From Bacillota bacterium (GTDB lineage Bacteria > Bacillota_E > Sulfobacillia > Sulfobacillales > Sulfobacillaceae), in assembly GCA_021802225.1 (NCBI GenBank), contig JAKAAS010000149.1:1-5717 (forward strand): a stretch of DNA of 5,717 nt, written 5' to 3'. Position numbers and translations under genes: made by a program. The notes under the pieces are model-generated. The model ran no database searches, was not told the origin of the DNA, and saw only the letters and a program-made list of their open reading frames with translations. Position 1 is the stretch's first letter. Each line of letters opens with the position of its first letter. Shown one piece after another: positions 1 through 5,685 of the stretch.

Positions 1-1
1 C

Positions 2-520
2 TTGGTAGAACCGTTAACGGTGTGGCACTTTGATGCGCACTTCGATCGTTACTCACTACCAGGAGCGGCTCCTGCACTAGATCATGGAAATTTTATCAGC
101 TACTTGGAACGAGCCGGTACGTTTCGCATTGTTCATATTGGAGTTCGCGGGCTCCGCAGTCGAAACCTGGTGGTTGATGCGGAATTTGACGCATTGCCGA
201 GCAGTCAATTTAGCTTAGAGCGATTTCAGCAACTCGTTGAAGCGATTCCCCCTACAACCAGTTATTTGTCGGTTGATATGGACTGTCTTGATCCTCGGGA
301 CTTTCCATGGGTCGATTTTCCGATTCCGAATGGTCTTCCGGGCCGGATTATCGAGGAAGCCATCCAATGCCTATTTCAGTCACATCATCATATCGTAGCT
401 GTAGACATCGTGGAAGCTAATGCTGAGGGAAATCCGGACCGTGGAGACTATGATTGGGCAGTACGTATTTTGGTAGCGATACTGGAAGGATTGGTAATGC
501 AACGACGCGCGGCACCCTGA
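2..520 (+). CDS. Arginase/agmatinase-family ureohydrolase, C-terminal part (5' end outside window)
   Basis: The frame is open to the left edge, so the true start and about 120-130 residues, including the usual GGDHS region, lie upstream. Numbering from the first full codon, the manganese-ligand motifs of the ureohydrolase superfamily are visible. These are DAHFD at 11-15 (DAHxD), an HG at 28-29, an IHIG-like strand ending at 47, SVDMDCLDP at 90-98 (SxDxDxxDP) and DIVEAN at 135-140, whose Glu matches the conserved late Glu of the family. Family members hydrolyse guanidino or formimino groups (arginine, agmatine, guanidinobutyrate, formiminoglutamate) to release urea or formamide. The substrate cannot be assigned from this part. 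All visible metal ligands are present, so the enzyme is probably active. The stop lies 30 bp before the ATG chosen for the next gene, consistent with an operon. Family call is firm; substrate is unknown. Confidence 0.88.
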   Translation: MVEPLTVWHFDAHFDRYSLPGAAPALDHGNFISYLERAGTFRIVHIGVRGLRSRNLVVDAEFDALPSSQFSLERFQQLVEAIPPTTSYLSVDMDCLDPRDFPWVDFPIPNGLPGRIIEEAIQCLFQSHHHIVAVDIVEANAEGNPDRGDYDWAVRILVAILEGLVMQRRAAP

Positions 521-550
521 CCTCTAAGACAAGGAGTGAAGCACCCCACG

Positions 551-1438
551 ATGATGAATACTCACCAGGAATGGTTAAGTTTCGACCACTTTATGGCCTA
601 CGCAAACCTCATAAAAGAGCTGCGACTATTCAACACCTACGTGTTGGACGAGATTTGGTCCAAACATCTTGGATTTCTCAAAGCCAGCGACCAGCAACGC
701 GTGGATCCGGCTGCCCATTCTGGATTTAGTTCGTCGTACGGAACAGACTGGGAAGAAATACCATTGCATAATGGGCTAGTCGGGATTACCATCCACTTTG
801 ACGCCTATCGGCACGCCTTTGTTAAGTTTGTTCAGACTATTCGCGACCATAATCCGTCGGCATCAACGGCTCTCGTCGTAGACCAAGAGTCGTTCGAGTT
901 GGAACAGCAGCTGGAAAAGTGGAATCGCATATACGAGCAATTGAATGTTCACTTTGTTGTCGCTGACCACGCTGCATCCGCCTTGCGGATCGTTCGTCAC
1001 CTAAAGAAGAGGGGCGTGGTAATGGTGTACCTCGACGGTTTAACGGGAGTGGGTCAAGACAATGCACCCATTACAGTACCCTTTATTAGCCACCCTATCC
1101 ATCTGCGAAGTGGTCTCTTTCGTCTCTTGAGTCAAACGGACACCCCTATCGTGGCGTTCATTCCAGAGTCCGATGATACCATAGTCTATTCACCGCCATT
1201 GAGAAGCCGCAACTCTGAAGAACTCGCTCAATACGTCATGGCGTTCTTTCGACGCAGATTGTTGGCCCAACCGGCCCATTGGCGCTTGTGGTATCGGCAT
1301 CACCACTATGTCAGCCAGCCATCGATTTTCGTGCAAGGTCCACCAAACTCATCATCAACCATGATACGGTGTGCTGACTATGCGCCGTCTCTATTGCTCG
1401 ATATTGCGACAGGAGAAATTTATGAAGACATGGGTTAA
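551..1438 (+). CDS. Putative LpxL/HtrB-like (lysophospholipid acyltransferase fold) protein with altered catalytic motif
   Basis: This is a 295-residue protein if it starts at ATG 551; ATG 554 and GTG 536 are alternatives. The only clear Shine-Dalgarno, AAGGAG at 531-536, overlaps the GTG, so 551 is preferred despite a long 14-nt spacer. No signal peptide or membrane helix is visible. Residues 75-90 (hydrophobic strand, then HFDAYRH) resemble the HX4(D/E) block of LpxL-type acyltransferases. Residues 155-205 resemble the second conserved block: GVVMVYLDG, a Gly-rich turn, VPF, a Pro, an R-S-G segment, then TDTPIVAFIP. The acid four residues after His82 is Arg87, so catalysis by the normal His-acid pair is doubtful. 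The last 20 residues (LLLDIATGEIYEDMG) form a hydrophobic strand-turn-strand tail. The 3' end overlaps the next gene by 17 bp, implying coupled translation. It could transfer an acyl group to a small product, or be a non-catalytic partner. The assignment rests on motif resemblance only. Confidence 0.55.
   Translation: MMNTHQEWLSFDHFMAYANLIKELRLFNTYVLDEIWSKHLGFLKASDQQRVDPAAHSGFSSSYGTDWEEIPLHNGLVGITIHFDAYRHAFVKFVQTIRDHNPSASTALVVDQESFELEQQLEKWNRIYEQLNVHFVVADHAASALRIVRHLKKRGVVMVYLDGLTGVGQDNAPITVPFISHPIHLRSGLFRLLSQTDTPIVAFIPESDDTIVYSPPLRSRNSEELAQYVMAFFRRRLLAQPAHWRLWYRHHHYVSQPSIFVQGPPNSSSTMIRCADYAPSLLLDIATGEIYEDMG
1411..1438 (+). promoter_or_regulatory. Ribosome binding site and 17-bp gene overlap at the start of the SAM enzyme gene
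   Basis: AGGAG at 1411-1415 lies 6 nt before ATG 1422, inside the 3' end of the acyltransferase-like gene, whose TAA is at 1436-1438. This fixes the start and indicates that the two proteins are translated together. Confidence 0.7.
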
Positions 1439-2480
1439 AGAGGACGACACTATATGGCTTGTTGATGCGGACGGAACCACCGGATACAGCCATTCAAAGC
1501 GGGTGACGAACGACCTAACATTTAAGTACTGGGACTATCAGGCCTGGAGCGCTATGACTTGCGGCTCTACTGCTCGTGTCCTTTCCGTGGGATTCGGCGG
1601 CGGTACGTTTGCCCAGATTTTAACCCGGTGGGGAACTCAAGTTCATGGTGTAGGCATCGAAGTGGACGCCGATCTGATAGCGGAAACGCGTGAATGGGTA
1701 GATTTATCATCTTGGCCCGTCATCGTCGGCGACTTTCATGATGTCTTGGATACGTTGGAGGAGGGATCCTTTGATGCCATTCTGGTCGATGTGTACGATA
1801 ACCATGGTTACGTCAAATCCGCGTATGAAGAACCCTGGATACACAGATATTTTAACCTGCTTCGAGCTGGTGGCCGACTCTTGTTACACTGCGTCGATCC
1901 CACAGCAATGTTGCTGGCCTTAAACTTGCCGATTCCGGGTGATTTGATGTCGCCATTGCGAGAATGGCTAACGCTACATAACACCTGGTGGGGGGATTCC
2001 GTGGAGGTTTACGTGGTTCCCCTATGGACCACCTATCTTGTATGGTTTGGCCCGGCTCCCGGTCCCATCTCCGAGCCACTACCCAATCCCGCAGCCACGT
2101 GGATCGATCAGTTCTTTCGGAAGAGGTTCCTGCCGGTATATGCATTGCCAGGCGATGAATATCGTCCCAGATCATGGACTTTTGATGCACTCACCAATTT
2201 GGAGGCAGAGGTCCTGCAAACCGTGTTTCGACGGATGCCATGGGTGGAACCGCTGACAACCCGCATGTTTGCTGAGCTCGCGCAGGTACTGCGGCCGCGA
2301 GCGCCCTATACTATCGACACCATCGATGCAATCATCCTCAACATGGAACAGAGAGGAGATCGATCAATACTGGCCACGTGCCACGCAATAAGCTTTCTAA
2401 AGGCGCTTAAAGGAGACTTTGGCGAGGCATTGCTCGACTCGGATTGTCTTCCCTTTCGGTTTGGAGGATGGCTTCTGTGA
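1422..2480 (+). CDS. Spermidine-synthase-like SAM-dependent enzyme with C-terminal extension
   Basis: This is a 352-residue protein. ATG 1422 is chosen because AGGAG at 1411-1415 sits 6 nt upstream; a longer reading from ATG 1371 would lack a ribosome site. Residues 10-42 resemble the short N-terminal part of the spermidine synthase family (a DADG turn, then a segment ending in YWDYQAW). A Rossmann domain follows: VLSVGFGGGT at 53-62 is the nucleotide-binding motif I, GIEVD at 78-82 carries the acidic ribose-binding residue, GDFHDVL at 103-109 is the next adenine-binding segment, and FDAILVDVYDN is at 117-127. The two Asp residues in DVYDN (123 and 126) have the same spacing as in the D-S-S-D-P motif of aminopropyltransferases. 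The protein may therefore transfer an aminopropyl group or a methyl group. Residues from about 210 to 352 form a helical domain not recognised here. The stop overlaps the exporter start by 4 bp. Confidence 0.78.
   Translation: MKTWVKEDDTIWLVDADGTTGYSHSKRVTNDLTFKYWDYQAWSAMTCGSTARVLSVGFGGGTFAQILTRWGTQVHGVGIEVDADLIAETREWVDLSSWPVIVGDFHDVLDTLEEGSFDAILVDVYDNHGYVKSAYEEPWIHRYFNLLRAGGRLLLHCVDPTAMLLALNLPIPGDLMSPLREWLTLHNTWWGDSVEVYVVPLWTTYLVWFGPAPGPISEPLPNPAATWIDQFFRKRFLPVYALPGDEYRPRSWTFDALTNLEAEVLQTVFRRMPWVEPLTTRMFAELAQVLRPRAPYTIDTIDAIILNMEQRGDRSILATCHAISFLKALKGDFGEALLDSDCLPFRFGGWLL
2463..2480 (+). promoter_or_regulatory. Ribosome binding site and GTGA stop/start overlap for the exporter gene
   Basis: GGAGG at 2463-2467 is placed 9 nt before GTG 2477. 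The GTG shares bases with the TGA stop (2478-2480) of the SAM enzyme gene. The site decides between ATG 2468 (no spacer) and GTG 2477 (ideal spacer). Confidence 0.7.
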
Positions 2481-3700
2481 GAGAACTGTGGGGAAATGTG
2501 CCGTTTCGGGTCTACTTTTTCATGCAATTCATTCTCGCACTGGGCGGCCAATTTCTCCCCGTTGCTTTAAGTTGGACCATTTTGCATCAGTACCGCAACG
2601 CGGAACTCAACGGTCTGGTTCTCAGCTTGCTGGTGTTCCCGCGCCTTATCCTGCTCCCAGTCGCAAACGTTATTCTGCGCTGGTTTTCGCCACGTCAACA
2701 GATTGTCGGGTTGTTCGCCTCCTTGGCTCTCATTACCAGCGCATGGGCGGTGGGCCAATACCTGTTTCCTCAGGCACCGGTCTGGATGCTGATAGCTGGA
2801 ACCCTATTGATTGGTGCCATCGGGGCGTTAAGTCTGCCCATGAGTTACTCCGTATTGCCCATCGTAGCGGGAACCGGGCAACTCGAGCGCGCCAACGCAG
2901 TCTATCAAGTCGGTATTCAGGCCAGTACCGCACTGGGGCCGCTGCTGTCAGGTGCGATCCTCTTGCTGGCATCGTTAGCGCAAGTCTTGGGCATATTCGC
3001 GATGTTGCTCGTGGCCGCCACCCTTTGGGGCTATGTGCAAATCCGAGTGGAGCCAGAAATCGCCTCCACGCCGGTCGCATTTACGCTGTGGACGCGTTCC
3101 GTCGTTCCGGTCCTCTGGATGGTCTGCGCTTCCGCGTTTATTAATCTGTTTTTATACGGTCCCTTGCAAGTCGGAATGTCGACGTGGATTGATCTTCATC
3201 ACTGGCCGGTCACCCTATTGGGTGTGGTGCTCGCAGCTTTCGGCGCGGGGGGTGCGTTGGGAGCGTCATTACAGGGCATTTTCCTCGGCTTACGCTCTCC
3301 ATTCGTCACGTGGAGTCCCACAGTCATTTTGGCTCTGTCATGGCTTGTGCTCTACCCAGTGTTAGATGTGGCTTGGGCCCTTCCTCTGGTTATCTTTGTC
3401 GCAGGTATCATGACTGGATGGGTCACGACGATCATGCTGCGGGCGATTTACCGCCTTATCCCCTCATCCGCTCTGACGTCGGTCTTCTCGGTGATATTCT
3501 TGGGATCGGCTTTGGGCCAAGTGGTATCGCTCGACAGCACCGGCGTCGTGTTGTCCCATACGGGAATCCCGCAACTCATGGCCGGTGCCGGAGGAGGTCT
3601 CCTCTGTGTCGGAATCGCGGCATTTGTCCTGGGGGTTCGCATGGACCAGCGCGAGCTCAAGCGGAAATTCCAAGATGGGGTGCCAGGCCGTGCACAGTAG
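2477..3700 (+). CDS. Major facilitator superfamily exporter
   Basis: This is a 407-residue integral membrane protein with roughly 11-12 hydrophobic helices, in the length range of drug/siderophore-type MFS exporters (MFS_3 or EntS/MefA-like). GTG 2477 is chosen because GGAGG at 2463-2467 lies 9 nt upstream and because the GTG overlaps the TGA of the preceding gene (GTGA), a common coupling arrangement. ATG 2468 abuts the Shine-Dalgarno directly and would be poorly initiated. The first helix begins at about residue 10. A helix break near residue 60-70 (ILRWFSPRQQ) sits where the cytoplasmic loop 2-3 'motif A' is expected, but the usual G-x-x-x-D-R is not well conserved. The tail (MDQRELKRKF) is charged and probably cytoplasmic. 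As the last gene of the cassette it most likely exports the product of the upstream enzymes or gives self-resistance. The cargo is not deducible. Confidence 0.85.
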   Translation: MRELWGNVPFRVYFFMQFILALGGQFLPVALSWTILHQYRNAELNGLVLSLLVFPRLILLPVANVILRWFSPRQQIVGLFASLALITSAWAVGQYLFPQAPVWMLIAGTLLIGAIGALSLPMSYSVLPIVAGTGQLERANAVYQVGIQASTALGPLLSGAILLLASLAQVLGIFAMLLVAATLWGYVQIRVEPEIASTPVAFTLWTRSVVPVLWMVCASAFINLFLYGPLQVGMSTWIDLHHWPVTLLGVVLAAFGAGGALGASLQGIFLGLRSPFVTWSPTVILALSWLVLYPVLDVAWALPLVIFVAGIMTGWVTTIMLRAIYRLIPSSALTSVFSVIFLGSALGQVVSLDSTGVVLSHTGIPQLMAGAGGGLLCVGIAAFVLGVRMDQRELKRKFQDGVPGRAQ

Positions 3701-3731
3701 GAACGATGCGTGATTCGAGCACCATCCCTCA
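3701..3731. other. Short border between the + strand cassette and the - strand mobilisation region
   Basis: Only 31 bp separate the stop of the exporter from the last - strand ORF. No hairpin followed by a T-run, no target-site duplication and no attachment-like repeat is visible here. The two gene blocks converge on this point, and it is the most likely place for a rearrangement junction. Confidence 0.4.
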
Positions 3732-3806
3732 TCATGAACGGCAGAACTGGAGCCCAGATACGGCATCTGCATAATTCGGCAAATCATTAACAGGCGTTCC
3801 GGTCAT
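3732..3806 (-). CDS. Very short ORF, possibly the 5' remnant of a truncated gene
   Basis: Reading starts at ATG 3806, three bases after the TAA of the 45-residue small protein, and stops at 3732-3734 after 24 codons. The peptide starts MTGTPVNDLPNYADAV and ends in QFCRS. The position directly behind the preceding gene is typical of a downstream operon gene, but 24 codons is too short for a normal product and only a weak ribosome site is present. The reading frame may have been cut where the cassette begins. It may also be chance. Confidence 0.25.
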   Translation of the reverse strand: MTGTPVNDLPNYADAVSGLQFCRS

Positions 3807-3809
3807 GCG

Positions 3810-3947
3810 TTAATCCATCCATTTCGGAAAGTCCTGAATAGCCGCCCGGATCTTCAAGACCCCATCTGGGTTTCGGGAACTTTGACGGGGTCTTGGCATT
3901 TGTTGCAGGCCTGTCTCGACCCAAGCTTTGGCTTGTTCGGCATTCAT
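3810..3947 (-). CDS. Small hypothetical protein, 45 residues
   Basis: The start ATG 3947 is preceded by AAGGAGGA (3954-3961 on the + strand numbering) at good spacing, and the gene begins 26 bp after the relaxase-tail stop (3974-3976). The protein starts MNAEQAKAWVETGLQQMP, has a basic middle (PRPRQSSRNPDG), and ends with an amphipathic stretch, KIRAAIQDFPKWMD. No membrane segment or known motif is recognised. The basic centre would suit nucleic-acid binding, but this is only inference. The coding region contains a perfect 9-bp inverted repeat (3855-3895). It appears to be the next gene in the mobilisation operon. Confidence 0.55.
   Translation of the reverse strand: MNAEQAKAWVETGLQQMPRPRQSSRNPDGVLKIRAAIQDFPKWMD
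3855..3895. repeat. Perfect 9-bp inverted repeat, CAAGACCCC / GGGGTCTTG, 23-nt spacer
   Basis: The arms are at 3855-3863 and 3887-3895. The repeat lies inside the small 45-residue gene. There is no T-run after either arm, so it is not a standard terminator. Inverted repeats of this size occur near transfer origins and as attenuators, but the role here is unknown. Confidence 0.5.
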
Positions 3948-3953
3948 TGCTTG

Positions 3954-3961
3954 TCCTCCTT
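3954..3961 (-). promoter_or_regulatory. Ribosome binding site of the 45-residue protein
   Basis: AAGGAGGA on the - strand, 6 nt before ATG 3947 counted from the end of the motif. It is the main support that this short ORF is translated. Confidence 0.6.
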
Positions 3962-3973
3962 ATCCGTTAATGA

Positions 3974-4090
3974 TTAAGTTTCAGGGGTGTCATCGGTATC
4001 AATGGGCACCTCTTGCTGCGCGAACAACGTGGCGAACACGCCCAAGGCGTCCGCGGCAATGTCCGGGTTTCCTGTCTCAGGTCTGTCCAT
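3974..4090 (-). CDS. Possible 38-residue internal product of the relaxase tail
   Basis: ATG 4090 lies in frame with the acidic relaxase tail and is preceded by AAGGAGGTGAT (4094-4104), the full anti-Shine-Dalgarno complement, with 7 nt between GGAGG and the ATG. The peptide starts MDRPETGNPDIAADALGV and ends QEVPIDTDDTPET. It is acidic with a short hydrophobic centre (ALGVFATLFA). It could be a separate small protein or an internal restart yielding the relaxase C-terminus. The Shine-Dalgarno is also codons of the longer frame (D-E-G-G-D), so chance is possible. Confidence 0.4.
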   Translation of the reverse strand: MDRPETGNPDIAADALGVFATLFAQQEVPIDTDDTPET

Positions 4091-4093
4091 GGA

Positions 4094-4104
4094 ATCACCT
4101 CCTT
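4094..4104 (-). promoter_or_regulatory. Perfect Shine-Dalgarno inside the relaxase tail
   Basis: AAGGAGGTGAT on the - strand, ideally spaced before ATG 4090. It is the strongest ribosome site in the window, yet it lies within another reading frame of the same phase. Confidence 0.5.
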
Positions 4105-4307
4105 CATCTGTCGTGGTGGCCGCGACTTCCTCGGTGTCATCGGTTTCGTCTTCATCCTCACCCAAGGGGTCTTCCCAGTCACCTTCCCCTAAGAGGAGGG
4201 AAGACGAGGCCGGGGTTTCTGGCTCCGGCTCGGGATTCACCGGAATAAACGCCTGCCGCTGTTGCAAGTCCGGGAAAATCCGCCACTGACTCAAATCCGG
4301 CAATGGG

Positions 4308-4336
4308 AGCTTCGCGGGCGGATAGCCCGCTTTGCT
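4308..4336. repeat. Hairpin GCGGGC-GGATA-GCCCGC at the second relaxase frame change
   Basis: The perfect 6-bp stem is at 4314-4319 and 4325-4330 with a 5-nt loop, extended by AGC/GCT (4308-4310 and 4334-4336) across a small internal loop. On the - strand it follows CAGCAAAGC, the point where the coding signal returns to the first frame. It may be a slippage or deletion hot-spot rather than a terminator, since only three T follow. Confidence 0.4.
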
Positions 4337-4753
4337 GAATCATTTGTGGTACGACAGTATTGGCGGCTTTGGACCAACCTTCCTTTGTCGTGAGATCCCC
4401 CCCATGGCTAAGGCATCCGCTTCGCCCACCGACACAATCACCCGCCAGACGGGACCTTGGGCTTGAAGAATACTTTTTTGTGCTGCGTCCGGGTCAGCGG
4501 CCAAACTCCCCAGGTAGCCCATGTTACCTTCACGCTCACCCGCATATCGAGCATGAATGGCGGCGGATTCGAGAGTGGACCGGTCGGGAGTGTCTTCGAC
4601 AAGCAATTCCTGCTTGTCCACCGAACCCATATAAGACACGTGATGAGCCCCGGATTGTAGCCCTTGCAGTCCCTGCCCTTGGGCGTGGTAAAAATGCACG
4701 CGCATCACGAACGGCTGTTGCGGCATAGATAATACCCTCCTTTCTCCCTGTCA

Positions 4754-4777
4754 GGGGAATGAGAGACTTAATTCCCC
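4754..4777. repeat. Inverted repeat GGGGAAT / ATTCCCC around the stop of the 156-residue gene
   Basis: A perfect 7-bp stem (4754-4760 and 4771-4777) with a 10-nt loop that contains the TAA (4768-4770). On the - strand it lies just upstream of the relaxase ribosome site (4735-4743). There is no T-run. It might modulate passage of ribosomes from the upstream gene into the relaxase gene. Confidence 0.4.
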
Positions 4778-5238
4778 GGGTCCTCGTCATCCTCTGCTGT
4801 CAACCAATCGGGCAGGTCTTCGGCACTTTCTGGACGCTCTACCCAGGCATACCGTTGCTGCACTTGCGGATTTTCGAACACGTCTGCCGCTAAGGCCAAA
4901 GCCTCATCACAGTCCAACTCGACTTTCTGACGGGCGAGATCTTCGGGTAAGCCTTCTTGACGTTTGATGTCGGCTTTTCGCCATTCCTTGAGCAAAATCA
5001 GCACGGCTTGACTCTGGATAGCTGCGAAATTAGCTGCGATGGTCGTCTTTTGGGTGCCTTGTTCGACGAGTTGCAACAACTGGCCGGTGTGCCAATCCGC
5101 CACATCGCGCTGCATCTGCTCCCTGATGGCTATCACCATATAGCGATTGAGGCTCAGCCCGCGTTTGTGGGCTAAGGCTCGGACCATGCTCGCCGTGTCG
5201 GCATCCATCCGGACTTTCCACTCTTCCTCTTGCGCCAT
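4768..5238 (-). CDS. Ribbon-helix-helix-type mobilisation accessory protein, 156 residues
   Basis: ATG 5238 is preceded by AAAGGAGG (5247-5254) with an 8-nt spacer. This ribosome site abuts the stop of the upstream gene (5242-5244), so the two are probably co-translated. Residues 7-43 fit a ribbon-helix-helix fold: a strand WKVRM (7-11), a helix DADTASMVRALAHKRG, then LSLNRYMVIAIREQM as the second helix. The middle (45-110) is predicted helical with many Gln, Leu and Ala, and could dimerise or bind the relaxase. The C-terminus is acidic (AEDDEDPGN). Proteins of this form placed before a relaxase act as MobC/TraY-like accessories that bind oriT and repress their own operon. That role is inferred from fold and position; no family name is recognised for the C-terminal part. 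Confidence 0.65.
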   Translation of the reverse strand: MAQEEEWKVRMDADTASMVRALAHKRGLSLNRYMVIAIREQMQRDVADWHTGQLLQLVEQGTQKTTIAANFAAIQSQAVLILLKEWRKADIKRQEGLPEDLARQKVELDCDEALALAADVFENPQVQQRYAWVERPESAEDLPDWLTAEDDEDPGN

Positions 5239-5241
5239 GAC

Positions 5242-5664
5242 TTATTCCTCCTTTCCACTCTCGGGGCAGCCCTCATCCGGCACTCGCAGCTTCCGTTGTA
5301 ATCGTTTTGTGGCCTGCTCGCGTAATTGATGCTCCAATACCTCTAAGTCCTGGGGATTTTTGCCAGCCGCCGTGGTCCCCCACAACCGATGCCACGATGC
5401 CGCATCATAGGCGCTATCCATCGCGGCCACAAAGGCCAAGGGTTCGAGGTGCAACTTCGTAAACTGTTTCAGGTTCGTCAGCAAATCCTGAATCGTGTCC
5501 AGGCCATTCAAGGGATCCAGCCCGGCGCTGGCAGCCTTCCGCAATTCTTCCGACACGTTGGTATCGTGGCGCACGGCTCGCGCTTTTAGAGCGGCGTAAA
5601 GTTCATCCGACACCCATAATTGCACTTTGTGGCCTTCATGGCGTTCGCTGGCATTATTTGTCAT
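5242..5664 (-). CDS. Ribbon-helix-helix-like DNA-binding protein, 140 residues
   Basis: ATG 5664 is preceded by AAAGGAGT (5673-5680) at 9-nt spacing. Residues 12-48 look like a ribbon-helix-helix domain: a strand HKVQLWV, a helix SDELYAALKARAVRHD, a short NVSEEL turn, and a second helix ELRKAASAGL. The remaining about 90 residues are mostly helical (QDLLTNLKQFTKLH and EVLEHQLREQATKRLQRKLRV), with a basic, coiled-coil-like end. The gene is the first of the mobilisation operon within the window and is followed at 3 bp by a second ribbon-helix-helix gene. The GGGAAC repeats directly upstream are candidate binding sites. A plasmid partition or copy-control repressor is an alternative. Confidence 0.6.
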   Translation of the reverse strand: MTNNASERHEGHKVQLWVSDELYAALKARAVRHDTNVSEELRKAASAGLDPLNGLDTIQDLLTNLKQFTKLHLEPLAFVAAMDSAYDAASWHRLWGTTAAGKNPQDLEVLEHQLREQATKRLQRKLRVPDEGCPESGKEE

Positions 5665-5685
5665 AATTGGATACTCCTTTCTGGT

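Larger units (their letters stand above)
3974..4726 (-). pseudogene. Degraded MobP2/MobL-like relaxase gene
   Basis: ATG 4726 is preceded by AAAGGAGGG (4735-4743) at 9-nt spacing. The first about 110 residues resemble the N-terminus of Firmicutes MobP-type relaxases, which nick plasmid DNA at oriT. Visible signs are HHVSYMG near residue 30, ARYAGEREGNMGYLG, an acidic/Ala linker, then GPVWRVIVSVGEADALAMGG. At a run of seven G (4397-4403, C on the + strand) the original frame leads to ISRQRK and a TGA at 4340-4342. The -1 frame instead continues with a family-like segment, GDLTTKEGWSKAANTVVPQM. After about 4336 the first frame again looks coding (KLPLPDLSQWRIFPDL, then a long acidic tail to the TAA at 3974-3976). 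The HxHxH metal-binding block expected after the W-S/T-A-A region is absent. The gene therefore appears to carry a homopolymer frameshift and an internal deletion that removed the catalytic core. Sequencing error could explain the G-run but not the missing block. Confidence 0.6.

Noticed and set aside
2419..3144. Long + strand open frame of about 240 codons overlapping the exporter gene
   Set aside because: It has no ribosome site, is rich in Arg/Ser/Pro as expected of an off-frame reading, and overlaps a convincing membrane-protein gene in another frame.
3855..3895. Intrinsic terminator between the two converging gene blocks
   Set aside because: The stem is sound, but the loop is long, no T-run follows on either strand, and it lies within a small gene rather than at the border.
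4183..4203. CTTCCC / GGGAAG inverted repeat
   Set aside because: Only 6 bp, inside the low-complexity coding tail, with no T-run; likely chance.
3928..4289. + strand open frames opposite the acidic relaxase tail
   Set aside because: Low-complexity Ser/Pro/Arg-rich readings that mirror the acidic repeats on the - strand; no start signal.
4360..4728. + strand open frame of about 120 codons opposite the relaxase
   Set aside because: The opposite strand carries recognisable relaxase-like sequence with a good start. This frame has no ribosome site and an unnatural composition.
4536..4790. - strand open frame of 84 codons overlapping the relaxase start
   Set aside because: It overlaps two better supported genes in another frame, has no ribosome site and shows no family resemblance.
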